Shown here piece by piece: positions 39,298-47,801 of a DNA stretch of 52,434 bases. Position 1 is the stretch's first letter, and each line of letters begins with the position of its first letter. The notes below the pieces were generated by a model. The model was not told the origin of the DNA. It saw nothing but the letters and a program-made list of their open reading frames with translations, and did not search any database. The stretch comes from Parvibaculum sp. (lineage in GTDB: Bacteria; Pseudomonadota; Alphaproteobacteria; Parvibaculales; Parvibaculaceae). The translations under genes were made by a program, and so were the position numbers. The stretch lies in contig JAGUWA010000058.1 in assembly GCA_020062605.1 (NCBI GenBank), positions 1 to 52,434 on the forward strand, in the 5' to 3' direction.

Positions 39298-41622
39298 CTA
39301 CGAAGCCTCCCATACCTTGTTGAGGACCTGCGCCGCGAGCGCTGCCTTGTCGTGCGGCAGGAACCGGCCGTAGTGCTTCGCCACCATGTCGGGTGTGTCC
39401 TGAATGGCGTAGCTCGCCTGCTCGTAGGAGCCGGTCTTCTTCAGGATATGAGTTGCGAGTACGTCCCGGACGTTATGCGGACCATGGGGCAGCAGGCCTT
39501 CAATAGCGCCTCGTCCGGTATAGGGGTTGTAGATGCCGTATCGCTGGATCGCGAGCCGCCAGGCTTCGTAGAAGGTCGTCTGATTGTAGGCTGCGTTCGC
39601 CGAGGTGGTCTTGACGGTCTTCACGAAGAAAGTTCCCGGATCGGATGCCTGGCGGAGAAGCCGCGACCGGTGCCGGCGCACATAGGCATCTATCGCCTCA
39701 TAAAGGCCGCCGAGGTCCGGAAGCACGAGCTGGAACGGTTTGCTCCCGAAGTAGGAGGAGTTCGCGTTCTTGAAGGCGGCGGACGGAATGAAGAGCTCCC
39801 AGACCGGAGAGCGGTTGTTCCAACGGAGCTGACCCCGCTTTAGTTCTGTCAGGCGCCGTTCCGACAAGGGCACCTCATCGCGGCCGCAGATGAGAAGCTG
39901 GCGCAGGTTCTTCTGACGGAGACCGGAGTGCAGCCCGATCCGCAACATCAGGAATGACCGGACGGCCTCGGATGCCGCAATGGGATACCGCCGCTCGTCA
40001 GGCATGTAGCAGAGAATCTCTTCGGTGATCTTCCGGTACTCGGCGAGGGGGCTGTCCGCCTCCAGGATCGGAAGGATAGGCTCGAACGGATCGCGGTGGA
40101 CGCGTGACACACGCTCGATCTCCTTCGCGCGTGCCGTGGCAAAGCTGTGCAGCCTGTCGCAGGCTGCGTTCCAGTCCGCCCGTGCCTCGGCAATATCCTC
40201 TGCCGACACGAGCCCCTCGACGGGCTCCAACATCTCTGCGAGACGCGGTGTCTGCCGGACCCAGCCTGTATCCTTCCGGGTGAGCGCCAGGGCCGTCCGC
40301 AGCATGTCGACCTCCCAGTTAGTGAAGAAGCCGCGGCGGCGTTCTCTCCATCGGAGGTACCAGTCCCATACCGCCGGAAAGACCAGAAGGCCCAGCGTCA
40401 GGCTCTCGAGCGCAATGCCGTATCCTCTGACTTCGCTGTCGGGCGTGGCTGTGAGCGCACCGAGCATCAGACCGAGGTGCTCCAGTTTCTGGGACGCCGT
40501 CTCCTCGCCCCATTGTCCCTGTCTCTGGAAGCCGATCGCCGTCAGCGTGGCCGTCTTGAAGCCTATAAGCTCAACCATCTCCTGCCTGAGCTGAGCGGGG
40601 GCTTCGACTGACGTTACGAACCCTGTGGTACTTTCGCTCGCGGGGCGACGACGGCGAGCCTTCGTTTTATCGAGCCCCGTAAACTGAACGGAAAACCGCT
40701 GCTTGCACATCGCCGCCTGGTAGCGGCGATAATCCGTCGTCCCTGTGATAATCACCCGCCTTACCCAATCGACGATCTCGTTGCGCTCCTCCTCGGGGCG
40801 GCGGTCGAAGTCGTCAGGCAGATGCCAGGCCATGCGCCGGCGTTCCGACGCCGAGATATCCCGCAAGCGCCGGTGTCCGGAGACGGAGCGTTTCCGGCCC
40901 AGCAGCTTTGCCTGAAAATAGCCGGCGGGCAGCCGATACCGGTGCTCGATCCGCCGCAGCATTTCGAGGCTGTCGACGCTTGCGGGAAGGTTTTCTCCTC
41001 GCGCCCAGGCCAGGATGGTCCTTCTGTCGAAAGCATCCCTGGGCTTCGCGATCGCCTTGTGCAGGTGCCAGGCGCTGTCGCCGTGCCTTCGCATGTGAAG
41101 CTGCAGCGCGGCGCGAAATTCCACCGGATCTTCCCAGTCGCCCGGTTGAGCTTCGGGAAACTCCACGACAGGCCTTGGAGTTGGTCCGGGCTTTCTCCGT
41201 CCATCCTTCCTTTGCCTTGTTCTGACTTGCCGGCGCGGCGCTCGTTTTCCCGGACCTGCCTCCGACGCCTTCTCAACCCGATTGGGTGTTCGCTTTGCGG
41301 CTGACGCGGTGGAATTCGCTTCGGGTATTTGCGGAGGCAGGAATTCTCTCTCCGGCAGCCTCGGTATCTCGCGCGCGAGAGCGTCGAAGCCGTAGGCAAG
41401 GCTTTTAGCCACCGCCCTGAGCCTTTCGGGATCAACCCCGGCAGCAGACGCTATCGACCGCCAATCAAACTTCGCTCCCGTTCTTGGTGGAAGCTGGCGA
41501 TCTTCGATCAGCCTTTGGCAGTACCTGCAGAGGTTCTCGACCTCATCATCTGAAAGTTCAGCCGCCGCACGCTGGCGGCAGAAAGTTTCGATCATCCGCA
41601 CAAGCAATTGATCTGGCCCCAT
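39298..41622 (-). CDS. Large tyrosine recombinase / integrase with N-terminal extension
   Basis: 774 residues, about twice the usual integrase length. The C-terminus has the tyrosine-recombinase catalytic set: Arg in GLHSGLRQKNLRQLL, H716-x2-R719 (PHNVRDVLATH) and nucleophile Y751 (AKHYGRFLPHD). An Xre-like segment (LHKAIAKPRDAFDRRTILAW, ARGENLPASVDSLEMLRRIE) sits near residue 200-260, and a basic Arg/Lys-rich linker precedes it. The start at 41622 has GGAG upstream. It is divergent from the attenuated trpS. The family is not one of the standard phage or Xer integrases; target sites are unknown. Confidence 0.8.
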   Translation of the reverse strand: MGPDQLLVRMIETFCRQRAAAELSDDEVENLCRYCQRLIEDRQLPPRTGAKFDWRSIASAAGVDPERLRAVAKSLAYGFDALAREIPRLPEREFLPPQIPEANSTASAAKRTPNRVEKASEAGPGKRAPRRQVRTRQRKDGRRKPGPTPRPVVEFPEAQPGDWEDPVEFRAALQLHMRRHGDSAWHLHKAIAKPRDAFDRRTILAWARGENLPASVDSLEMLRRIEHRYRLPAGYFQAKLLGRKRSVSGHRRLRDISASERRRMAWHLPDDFDRRPEEERNEIVDWVRRVIITGTTDYRRYQAAMCKQRFSVQFTGLDKTKARRRRPASESTTGFVTSVEAPAQLRQEMVELIGFKTATLTAIGFQRQGQWGEETASQKLEHLGLMLGALTATPDSEVRGYGIALESLTLGLLVFPAVWDWYLRWRERRRGFFTNWEVDMLRTALALTRKDTGWVRQTPRLAEMLEPVEGLVSAEDIAEARADWNAACDRLHSFATARAKEIERVSRVHRDPFEPILPILEADSPLAEYRKITEEILCYMPDERRYPIAASEAVRSFLMLRIGLHSGLRQKNLRQLLICGRDEVPLSERRLTELKRGQLRWNNRSPVWELFIPSAAFKNANSSYFGSKPFQLVLPDLGGLYEAIDAYVRRHRSRLLRQASDPGTFFVKTVKTTSANAAYNQTTFYEAWRLAIQRYGIYNPYTGRGAIEGLLPHGPHNVRDVLATHILKKTGSYEQASYAIQDTPDMVAKHYGRFLPHDKAALAAQVLNKVWEAS

Positions 41623-41801
41623 CGCAAGCACTCCAGGTTGTGAGTCGATCTTGCGATGATGCCATGCACCACGGCATGCCAGATGGGCGCCGCGATGCTT
41701 GATGATGGGTGAAGACGAGCGAAGGGACCGCTTTCCGTCCAAAGCGACGCCTGCGCAACTTCCCGTTGACTTGTACCCCCGGTGGGCATACGGAGTTGCC
41801 C

Positions 41802-41849
41802 ATGAAAACGGAAACGAACATCGCCAATTTCTGGTGGCTGGCCTGCTGA
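41802..41849 (+). CDS. trpS leader peptide
   Basis: 15 codons from ATG 41802 behind GGAG encode MKTETNIANFWWLAC. The tandem Trp codons at 41832-41837 are followed by TGA. The coding end overlaps segment 1 of the attenuator, so a ribosome waiting for charged tRNA-Trp would change the RNA fold downstream. This is the classical arrangement of trp-operon leaders, here placed before a tRNA synthetase gene. Confidence 0.82.
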   Translation: MKTETNIANFWWLAC

Positions 41850-41907
41850 CAACGCGGCCGGACGTTTCTTTGCATCTTCAGGGCCGCCGTATTGGGCGGC
41901 CTTTTTT
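41838..41907 (+). terminator. Transcription attenuator of trpS
   Basis: Mutually exclusive pairings are visible. Segment 1 (CTGGCC, 41838) can pair with segment 2 (GGCCGG, 41856). Segment 2 (GCGGCC, 41854-41859) can instead pair with segment 3 (GGCCGC, 41882-41887). Segment 3 to 4 (GGCCGCC, 41882-41888, with GGCGGCC, 41895-41901) forms the terminator, followed by six T. Stalling at the Trp codons would free segment 2 and permit readthrough into trpS. Confidence 0.85.
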
Positions 41908-41956
41908 GATGATCCCTCCATGCGGCGTCTCCCTCATCTCGAGAGGACGACTTCCC

Positions 41957-42958
41957 ATGACCAGACCCGTAATCCTCACCGGCGACCGCACAACCGGTCC
42001 TTTGCACATCGGCCACTTCGCGGGATCGCTGCGCAATCGGCTGCGGTTTCAGGACAGCCATGAACAGTTTCTGCTCCTCGCCGACACGCAGGCCCTCACC
42101 GACAATGCCCATGATCCAGGCAAGGTGCGTCGCAACGTAATCGAAGTCGCTCTGGACTACCTTGCAACAGGGATCGATCCGGAAAGGACGACGATCTGTC
42201 TGCAATCGGGTCTTCCTGCCCTGGCCGAGCTCTCGATGCTCTATCTGAACTTCGTGACTGTCTCCCGGCTGGAGCGCAATCCGACGATCAAGGACGAGAT
42301 CAGGGCACGTGGCTTTGGGCGCGACATCCCGGCAGGTTTCCTTTGTTATCCAGCGGCGCAAGCAGCGGATATCACGGCCTTCAAAGCAACGGTGGTGCCG
42401 GTGGGCGAGGACCAGGCTCCGTTGATCGAACAGACCAACGAAATCGTGCGCCGCATCAATGCGACGGCGGGCAAGACGATCCTGCTGGAAGCACAGGCAA
42501 TCATTCCGAAAGCCGGTCGTCTGCCGGGGATCGACGGCAAAGCCAAAATGTCCAAATCGGCGGGCAACGCCATCGCATTGTCGGCTCCGCCCGAGGTCAT
42601 CTCGGCAGCGGTAAAGGCGATGTTCACCGACCCCAATCATCTGAGGATCGAAGATCCGGGACAGGTGGAGGGTAACGTCGTCTTTGCCTTCCTCGACGCC
42701 TTCGACGAGGACCTCGCCACTCTCGAGGAGCTGAAGGCTCAGTATCGGCGCGGTGGATTGGGAGACGGCAAGATCAAACGGCGTCTTGACGAAATTCTGC
42801 AGGCGCTCATCGGACCGATCAGAACGCGGCGCACCGAACTCGCCAAAGGCCTGCCGTACGTGCTCGACGTGATACGCAGCGGGACCGAAAGGGCACGGAG
42901 CCATACCGAGACCACCAAGCACGAAGTGGTCGAGGGCCTCGGTCTGTTTGTGCTGTAG
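41957..42958 (+). CDS. trpS: Tryptophanyl-tRNA synthetase, second type
   Basis: 333 residues with class I signatures HIGH (17-20) and KMSKS (197-201). The N-terminal LTGDRTTGPLHIGHFAGSL and LERNPTIKDEI, QAADITAFKATVVPVGEDQA blocks match the TrpRS form common in Firmicutes and in accessory copies, not the GIQPTG-LHLGNY form typical of alphaproteobacteria. The gene is therefore probably acquired and additional to a housekeeping copy. Such second TrpRS copies can confer resistance to tryptophan-analogue inhibitors. It is controlled by a Trp attenuator and lies beside a recombinase gene. Confidence 0.92.
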   Translation: MTRPVILTGDRTTGPLHIGHFAGSLRNRLRFQDSHEQFLLLADTQALTDNAHDPGKVRRNVIEVALDYLATGIDPERTTICLQSGLPALAELSMLYLNFVTVSRLERNPTIKDEIRARGFGRDIPAGFLCYPAAQAADITAFKATVVPVGEDQAPLIEQTNEIVRRINATAGKTILLEAQAIIPKAGRLPGIDGKAKMSKSAGNAIALSAPPEVISAAVKAMFTDPNHLRIEDPGQVEGNVVFAFLDAFDEDLATLEELKAQYRRGGLGDGKIKRRLDEILQALIGPIRTRRTELAKGLPYVLDVIRSGTERARSHTETTKHEVVEGLGLFVL

Positions 42959-43167
42959 TACACCCCAGCACTACTTATCCCGCACTGGCAGGGAGCGCGA
43001 TTTTTTGCTATACTTTTATAGGTATTAGTTCCTGGCACTAGTGGGAGACTCGGTTTCTACGCAGCCGAGCGTTGGGTGATTCATTTTCCCTGCGAATTGA
43101 TTCTTTTCCTACGCGCCTCGCCCTTCAATAAAATCAATCTGTTAGCCGCTCGCCGGATTCGTTTCCT
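42959..43167. other. AT-richer spacer after trpS
   Basis: No gene seen. A small inverted repeat (CTCGG ... CCGAG, about 43050-43069) might act as part of a terminator, but no T-run follows. The base composition is lower in GC than trpS and the pseudogene that follows. Confidence 0.35.
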
Positions 43168-43611
43168 GTGCGATCCTACAAGAGCTTGGTAAGTACTTCT
43201 CCGTTACTTGGCGTCCCCACCCCTGTTACAGCCTGTAAAATACAAAAAACCGTTAGACCCAGCCCCGACCTCGCGGACGCCCTCGACGCCGCCGCCGCCC
43301 GCGAACTCACCCGCTGCCGCCTTAATTCAGCCCGCGACATCGCGCATATCCGGCGCGCCGCTCCAAGCCGCGTCGCATGCCGTCATGCACGCGCAAACCG
43401 GCCTGCCGATTGACACCGCCATATGGCTCGCCGCTCAGGAAGCCCGTCCGCTCGATCGCACACAGCGCCAGCGTCGAAACGAGGCCATCATGCGCATGAA
43501 GGCTCAGGGGCTCTCAAACGCGCAAATTGGCGAGAGGATCAACATGCACGCGAAATCAGTTGCGCAGCCAACCTGCTGGTCGCCATTCTCGACTATCTGA
43601 GCAGCGATTGA
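43168..43611 (+). pseudogene. Decayed helix-turn-helix gene
   Basis: Coding character moves through three frames. PDLADALDAAAARELTRCRL is in one frame (about 43260-43350), then TQRQRRNEAIMRMKAQGLSN with AQIGERINMHAKSV (a helix-turn-helix) in a second, and AANLLVAILDYLSSD in a third up to TGA 43611. At least two single-base indels are needed. It is likely a small regulator gene in decay; sequencing error is the alternative. Confidence 0.5.
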
Positions 43612-43614
43612 GAA

Positions 43615-43641
43615 AGGGCCGGGAGAATTAATCCCGGCCCT
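43615..43641. terminator. Strong hairpin between convergent gene remnants
   Basis: AGGGCCGGGA and TCCCGGCCCT form a perfect 10-bp stem around GAATTAA. It follows the stops of remnants on both strands (43611 plus, 43667 minus), so it was probably a shared terminator. T-content after it is modest. Confidence 0.6.
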
Positions 43642-43666
43642 GTCCACATTCTGCCCTGGCGCCGCC

Positions 43667-43804
43667 TCAGCGCCGCTTGCGCCGCCGCGTGGGTTTGCGC
43701 TTGGGCGCGGCCTTCGCCTTGCAGGCGTGCTGGAGGCCGTGGACGCCTCGCCCGCCACCTGGTGCATGCTTGTCGATGCCGAGCCAGGGCGGCCCGCCCG
43801 AGCT
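43667..43804 (-). pseudogene. C-terminal remnant of an unidentified gene
   Basis: A 45-codon open frame without a start ends HACKAKAAPKRKPTRRRKRR then stop. The Lys/Arg-rich tail, high third-position GC and the terminator 26 bp downstream suggest a genuine 3' end of a truncated gene. Its other end abuts the TetR remnant on the opposite strand near 43804. Family unknown. Confidence 0.3.
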
Positions 43805-44042
43805 CTATGAACGGCTCGACCAGGCCAGGCAGATGACGGAAGAGCATCTTGCGGCCGGACTTGAAAAGGAAGGCTTCGAGGCGTCGCGCCTCGCGAACCC
43901 GGACAAGGAACTGGCGGTACGGATGCTGCTCGCCGTCTCGGAGCAGTTCGTGCATCTGCGGCTCACCGATCCTCGGACCTACACGACCGAACGTCTCGTC
44001 GCACAGGCCGAATGGCTTTTCAGGGCGATGTTTCCACGCTGA
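43776..44042 (+). pseudogene. TetR-type regulator, C-terminal remnant
   Basis: The frame from about ELYERLDQARQMTEEHLAAG through PDKELAVRMLLAVSEQFVHL and YTTERLVAQAEWLFRAMFPR resembles the C-terminal helices of TetR-family regulators. The N-terminal DNA-binding domain is missing; sequence left of about 43800 belongs to another remnant. It converges with fixK 15 bp away. Confidence 0.45.
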
Positions 44043-44057
44043 GCGTTCGGTGGCAGA

Positions 44058-44810
44058 TCAGACTTCGCCGTTGGCGGTGTCCTGCAGCAGCCGGATATTC
44101 TTCACGACGATTTCGCGCGGTCCGGGAACGCCCAGGATACCCGCGCGCTTGAAATCGCTGATCGTCCGGCAGACCGTTTCGATCGTCAGTCCGAGATAAT
44201 CGGCGATGTCCTGGCGTCCCATGTGGAGGTCGAGCATGACGCCATCCCTGCGGTCCCGGCCGCGCCGGTCGAGCATCATCAGCAGGAACGAGGCGATGCG
44301 TTCCTTCACCGTCTGGCGGCCGAGCATCAGGAGGTGGTTCTGGGCGAGCGACAGCTCGCCGCAAAGCAGTGCCACGAGATGCGAGCGGAACTCGGCCGAG
44401 CTCCGGTCGAGATCGGCGAGGCAGCTATGCGAGAACCGCACGACCGTAGTGTCGATCATCGCTTCGGCGGTCAGCGCATACTCCTTGCCCTGACAGGCAA
44501 GCCCGAAATATTCACCAGGGAAGCAGAAGCCAGCGATCTGCCGGCGGCCATCGGCGAAGAGCTTGCACAGGCGCACCGATCCATCGATCACCTTGTAGAA
44601 GGAGCGCGCCGATTCACCGTCGGAGAAAATGGCCTGGTTTCTTTCGAACTCGAGCATCGAGCCCGCCGTGGGGAAGCCGGACACCCTGCCCTCATCCCGA
44701 TTTTCCACTTCACCGGAAAATCCGTTCGTCCCGAGAAACGCGACGAGTCCACCCATATCCGGTACACGGCCGGACGCTGCGGGAGTGAAGACTTTCGTGC
44801 CGATGGACAT
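44058..44810 (-). CDS. fixK: FixK-like Crp/Fnr-family regulator
   Basis: 250 residues. A cyclic-nucleotide-binding-like beta-roll (FKVIDGSVRLCK-type, GFCFPGEYFGLACQGKEYAL) and a Crp helix-turn-helix (MGRQDIADYLGLTIETVCRT, ISDFKRAGILGV). It lacks the N-terminal Cys cluster of oxygen-sensing FNR, so it fits FixK, which is switched on by FixJ. AAGGGG precedes the ATG at 44810. Together with fixJ and fixL it would activate the cbb3 oxidase genes at low oxygen. Confidence 0.87.
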   Translation of the reverse strand: MSIGTKVFTPAASGRVPDMGGLVAFLGTNGFSGEVENRDEGRVSGFPTAGSMLEFERNQAIFSDGESARSFYKVIDGSVRLCKLFADGRRQIAGFCFPGEYFGLACQGKEYALTAEAMIDTTVVRFSHSCLADLDRSSAEFRSHLVALLCGELSLAQNHLLMLGRQTVKERIASFLLMMLDRRGRDRRDGVMLDLHMGRQDIADYLGLTIETVCRTISDFKRAGILGVPGPREIVVKNIRLLQDTANGEV

Positions 44811-44952
44811 GAGTGACCCCTTCATGTGAGCTGACCGAAAAGACGCCGGTTCGACTGAACGATGAAACGATGCCATGCGGGACTGCGCGCGAGTATTCAG
44901 GAATAACCCGTAGAGACCCTGTTTCGTCGCAGATGAATGCAACGGTTCGGTG

Positions 44953-45360
44953 TCAGTCGCCCGACGAAATGGCGAGCGCGCGCGCGATTTCACGCGAGAG
45001 ATCGCTCTCTTCCGCAGGCTTCTCCATGAGCACGAGCGCGCCGGCACGCTCCACACGCTCACGCAGGGAGGTGCTCGACCGGCCGGTCAGAACGATGGTG
45101 GGAATGGGAATGCCCGACGCCTGCAAATGTTCGAGGAGATCGGCCCCGCTCATGCCCGGCATGTGGAGATCCAGGAGAAGACAGCAATTCCTGCCCTGCA
45201 GATGGCCCGCGGGCTTCTCGGCATCGATGAAGGCCTGGGCATCCGCATAGTCGCGGACCGTCATGCCGAAGGATTCGAGAAGAAACCGCACGGACTCACG
45301 CACGGCGTCATCATCGTCAACGACGTAGATGGTTGGCGAACTTGATGGCGACAGCTGCAT
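44953..45360 (-). CDS. Single-domain response regulator (FixJ-receiver-like)
   Basis: 135 residues, receiver domain only: phosphoacceptor D64 in CCLLLDLHMPGMSG, acidic DDDD at 15-18, Thr in VLTGRSS and Lys in VLMEKPAEE. There is no output domain. Lying between fixK and fixJ, it could be a phosphate sink or alternative partner for FixL. No operon overlap; 92 bp separate it from fixJ. Confidence 0.85.
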   Translation of the reverse strand: MQLSPSSSPTIYVVDDDDAVRESVRFLLESFGMTVRDYADAQAFIDAEKPAGHLQGRNCCLLLDLHMPGMSGADLLEHLQASGIPIPTIVLTGRSSTSLRERVERAGALVLMEKPAEESDLSREIARALAISSGD

Positions 45361-45455
45361 TAGACAAAAACCCTTGCGGCCGGGTTGCGCCGCAGACGGA
45401 AGATAGCAACAGCCCCTTCGCCGATATATCCGTAGTTTTACGGGGTCGACCTAAC

Positions 45456-46079
45456 CTATTTTTTCTCCGCGGGAGCGACGCCGGCCGCGAGCGCGATCCG
45501 CACGACCTCGGGCAGGCTGCGGACGTTCAGTTTCTCCATCAGATGGGCCCGGTGGACCTCGACCGTCCTGGGCGAGATATCGAGTTCGTAGGCGATGACC
45601 TTGTTCGGGTGACCGGCGACGAGGTGCTCGAGGACCTGCCGCTCCCGCGATGTCAGGCTCTCCACCAGCGCGGCGGCTTCCTGCGCGGGCTGATCCGCCG
45701 GACGGGCCCGCGATATCTCCAGGGCCCGCTCGACGGCGGCCAGCAGGTCGTCGGCGTCGAACGGCTTCTCGATGAAATCGACGGCGCCCTCCTTCATGGC
45801 CCGGACGGCGAGCGGCACGTCGCCATGTCCGGTCATGGCGATGAGCGGCAGGCGGGCGCGGCGGCGCACCAGCTCCTGTTGCAGTTCGAGGCCGTCCATT
45901 TCCGGCATACGGATATCGGCGACGACGCATCCCGCCAGATCCGCCGAATAGTGCCCAAGGAAGGCGACGGCAGAGGCGAAGGCCGCAACGCCGAAGCCTG
46001 CGGCTTCCAGCAAGGCGCAGAGCGACCCCCGAACGGCTTCGTCGTCGTCTATGACGAAAACCTTTTCTGTGGAGTTCAT
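45456..46079 (-). CDS. fixJ: Two-component response regulator FixJ
   Basis: 207 residues. The receiver carries D55 (VVADIRMPEMDG), T in AMTGHGDV and K in FIEKPFDADD; the C-terminal LuxR-type helix-turn-helix is LTSRERQVLEHLVAGHPNKV, DISPRTVEVHRAHLMEKLNV. Phosphorylated FixJ activates fixK and related promoters. The start overlaps the fixL stop by 4 bp (ATGA), a coupled pair. Confidence 0.93.
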   Translation of the reverse strand: MNSTEKVFVIDDDEAVRGSLCALLEAAGFGVAAFASAVAFLGHYSADLAGCVVADIRMPEMDGLELQQELVRRRARLPLIAMTGHGDVPLAVRAMKEGAVDFIEKPFDADDLLAAVERALEISRARPADQPAQEAAALVESLTSRERQVLEHLVAGHPNKVIAYELDISPRTVEVHRAHLMEKLNVRSLPEVVRIALAAGVAPAEKK

Positions 46080-47224
46080 TGGCTTGAGAGCGATTGCGGG
46101 GGCAGCGAAAAGTGGAACTCCGTGCCGCCGCCGGGGGCGGGCTCCATCCACAGGCGGCCACCATGCGCTTCAATGATGGAGCGGCATATGGAGAGGCCTA
46201 TACCCATTCCGCTCTCCTTGGTTGTCACGAAAGCCTCGAACAGACGCCGGATCACTTCATCGGGCATGCCGGGTCCGGTGTCGAGGAAACTTGCCTGGAC
46301 ATGCCCTTCCCCGTTCATTCGCGTCACAACCGTCAGTCTACGGATCGATACCTCTTCCATGGCTTCGATGGCATTGCGAACGAGATTGAGAACGACCTGC
46401 TGAATCTGAATCCTGTCGACGAATACGTCCGGAAGTCCCGTCGCGAGCGACTTCTCCACCTTGACGTCGAGCACCGAGGCACCGACAAGCGCAAGTTCGA
46501 TTGCTTCCCCGATCACCCGGTTCAGGGATTCGACCGTCCGGCTGGTCTCCCGTTTTTCGGTGAATTCGCGGAGCCGCTTGATGATCTGCCCAGCCCTGCT
46601 CGTCTGTTCGAGGGCCTTTTCCATCATCTCCCGCGCGCGGACGACAGACGCGTCCTCCACAGCGCCCACCGTTCGCTGCGCGGCGCGCAGATAGTTCATG
46701 ATGGCGGCGAGAGGCTGGTTCAGCTCATGCGCAAGCGCGGACGACATGTGTCCCATCTCGTTGAGGCGCGACACATGCGTCAGCTCCGATTGCAGCTCCT
46801 GAAGCTTGCGGGACACGGATTGACGCTCGCTGATGTCGTGAACGATGCCAACAAAAAGGGACAGGCCGCCGAACATGCCTTCGCCGACCGAAAGATAAAT
46901 GGGAAAGACGGATCCGTCCTTCCGCTGCGCCATGACTTCACGGCCGATGCCGATGATCTTGCGCTCGCCGGTCGTGCGGTAGTTTTTCAGATAGCCGTCA
47001 TGTTCCTGCCGATAAGGCGCAGGCATGAGCATGCTGACATTGCGGCCCAGAACCTCTGCTGGCCCGTATCCGAAAAGCCGCTCGCATGCCTCGTTGTAGA
47101 GCCGTACCGTTCCGGCTTCGTCAATTACCAGAATGCCGTCAACGGCTGTCGAGACGAGCAGCCGGAAAAGCGCCGCGTTCTCCGTTTCCCCGAACGGCAG
47201 GTTCAGGTGCTTATCCATCCCCAT
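46076..47224 (-). CDS. fixL: Oxygen-sensing histidine kinase FixL
   Basis: 382 residues. The PAS domain keeps the heme His (H75 in YRQEHDGYL) and the distal Arg (R95 in IIGIGREV) known from FixL, so it should bind heme and sense O2. The H-box is ALAHELNQPLAAIMNYL; the ATPase domain has NLVRNAIEAM and GMGIGLSICRSII. No membrane span is present, so it is a soluble FixL like that of Bradyrhizobium. The start may be two codons later (47218). Coupled to fixJ. Confidence 0.94.
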   Translation of the reverse strand: MGMDKHLNLPFGETENAALFRLLVSTAVDGILVIDEAGTVRLYNEACERLFGYGPAEVLGRNVSMLMPAPYRQEHDGYLKNYRTTGERKIIGIGREVMAQRKDGSVFPIYLSVGEGMFGGLSLFVGIVHDISERQSVSRKLQELQSELTHVSRLNEMGHMSSALAHELNQPLAAIMNYLRAAQRTVGAVEDASVVRAREMMEKALEQTSRAGQIIKRLREFTEKRETSRTVESLNRVIGEAIELALVGASVLDVKVEKSLATGLPDVFVDRIQIQQVVLNLVRNAIEAMEEVSIRRLTVVTRMNGEGHVQASFLDTGPGMPDEVIRRLFEAFVTTKESGMGIGLSICRSIIEAHGGRLWMEPAPGGGTEFHFSLPPQSLSSQ

Positions 47225-47348
47225 CCCAAATTGGTCATTTCGAGAAGGAAAATAACACTCGGGAGGGTGTGGATACAAGGCACGGTGTCGGCCAACGCGA
47301 TCCCGATACGGGACGTGCAACCGACCGCAAAGCCGATGCGACGGAAAT

Positions 47349-47753
47349 TCAGAGATTGCGGCTTTCAAATTTTTCGCAACTTTCACCAAACGCGGCGAGA
47401 CCCTCCTCCAGGTAGTCGGCGAGCAAGGGCAACTGAAGCAGATACTCCGCGGTTCGCTCGTTGTGCGCGGCTTCCGCCTCCGACAAAGCCTCCTCCCATT
47501 CGCCGAGCGTGTAGGTGGCGCGGCCGAGCCAGCAAAGAGCCACGAGTTCGATCTGTTCGTCGGTATCGAGGCTTCTTATGAACTCAAGCAATTCCTGCCT
47601 CGTCGGATCGTCGGCGAAGTCCTCGAGCACGTCCGCCATCCGGTCATCCGACGGATTGGACCCGGGAGACGGATCGCTGACTTGTTCCTTGGCGTCGAAG
47701 GCCCTCGCCTTCACGACGATGTGGCAGACCTTCTCCGGATTGATCGTGAGCAT
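47349..47753 (-). CDS. DUF3775 protein
   Basis: 134 residues. INPEKVCHIVVKARAFDAKE and the central FIRSLDTDEQIELVALCWLG, AHNERTAEYLLQLPLLADYL are typical of DUF3775, a small acidic helical family of alphaproteobacteria. Function unknown. It lies upstream of fixL by 125 bp on the same strand but a link is not evident. Confidence 0.85.
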   Translation of the reverse strand: MLTINPEKVCHIVVKARAFDAKEQVSDPSPGSNPSDDRMADVLEDFADDPTRQELLEFIRSLDTDEQIELVALCWLGRATYTLGEWEEALSEAEAAHNERTAEYLLQLPLLADYLEEGLAAFGESCEKFESRNL

Positions 47754-47801
47754 TTCGGTCTCTCCACCGCATGCGGCACGTTTCCGAAGAAACGCACAGC
47801 G

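Noticed and set aside
41558..42922. A 454-codon open frame opposite trpS
   Set aside because: It runs through the trpS attenuator and the recombinase start, and trpS carries HIGH and KMSKS motifs.
46094..47581. A 495-codon open frame opposite fixL
   Set aside because: fixL has intact PAS, H-box and ATPase motifs on the other strand; the frame has no recognisable protein features.
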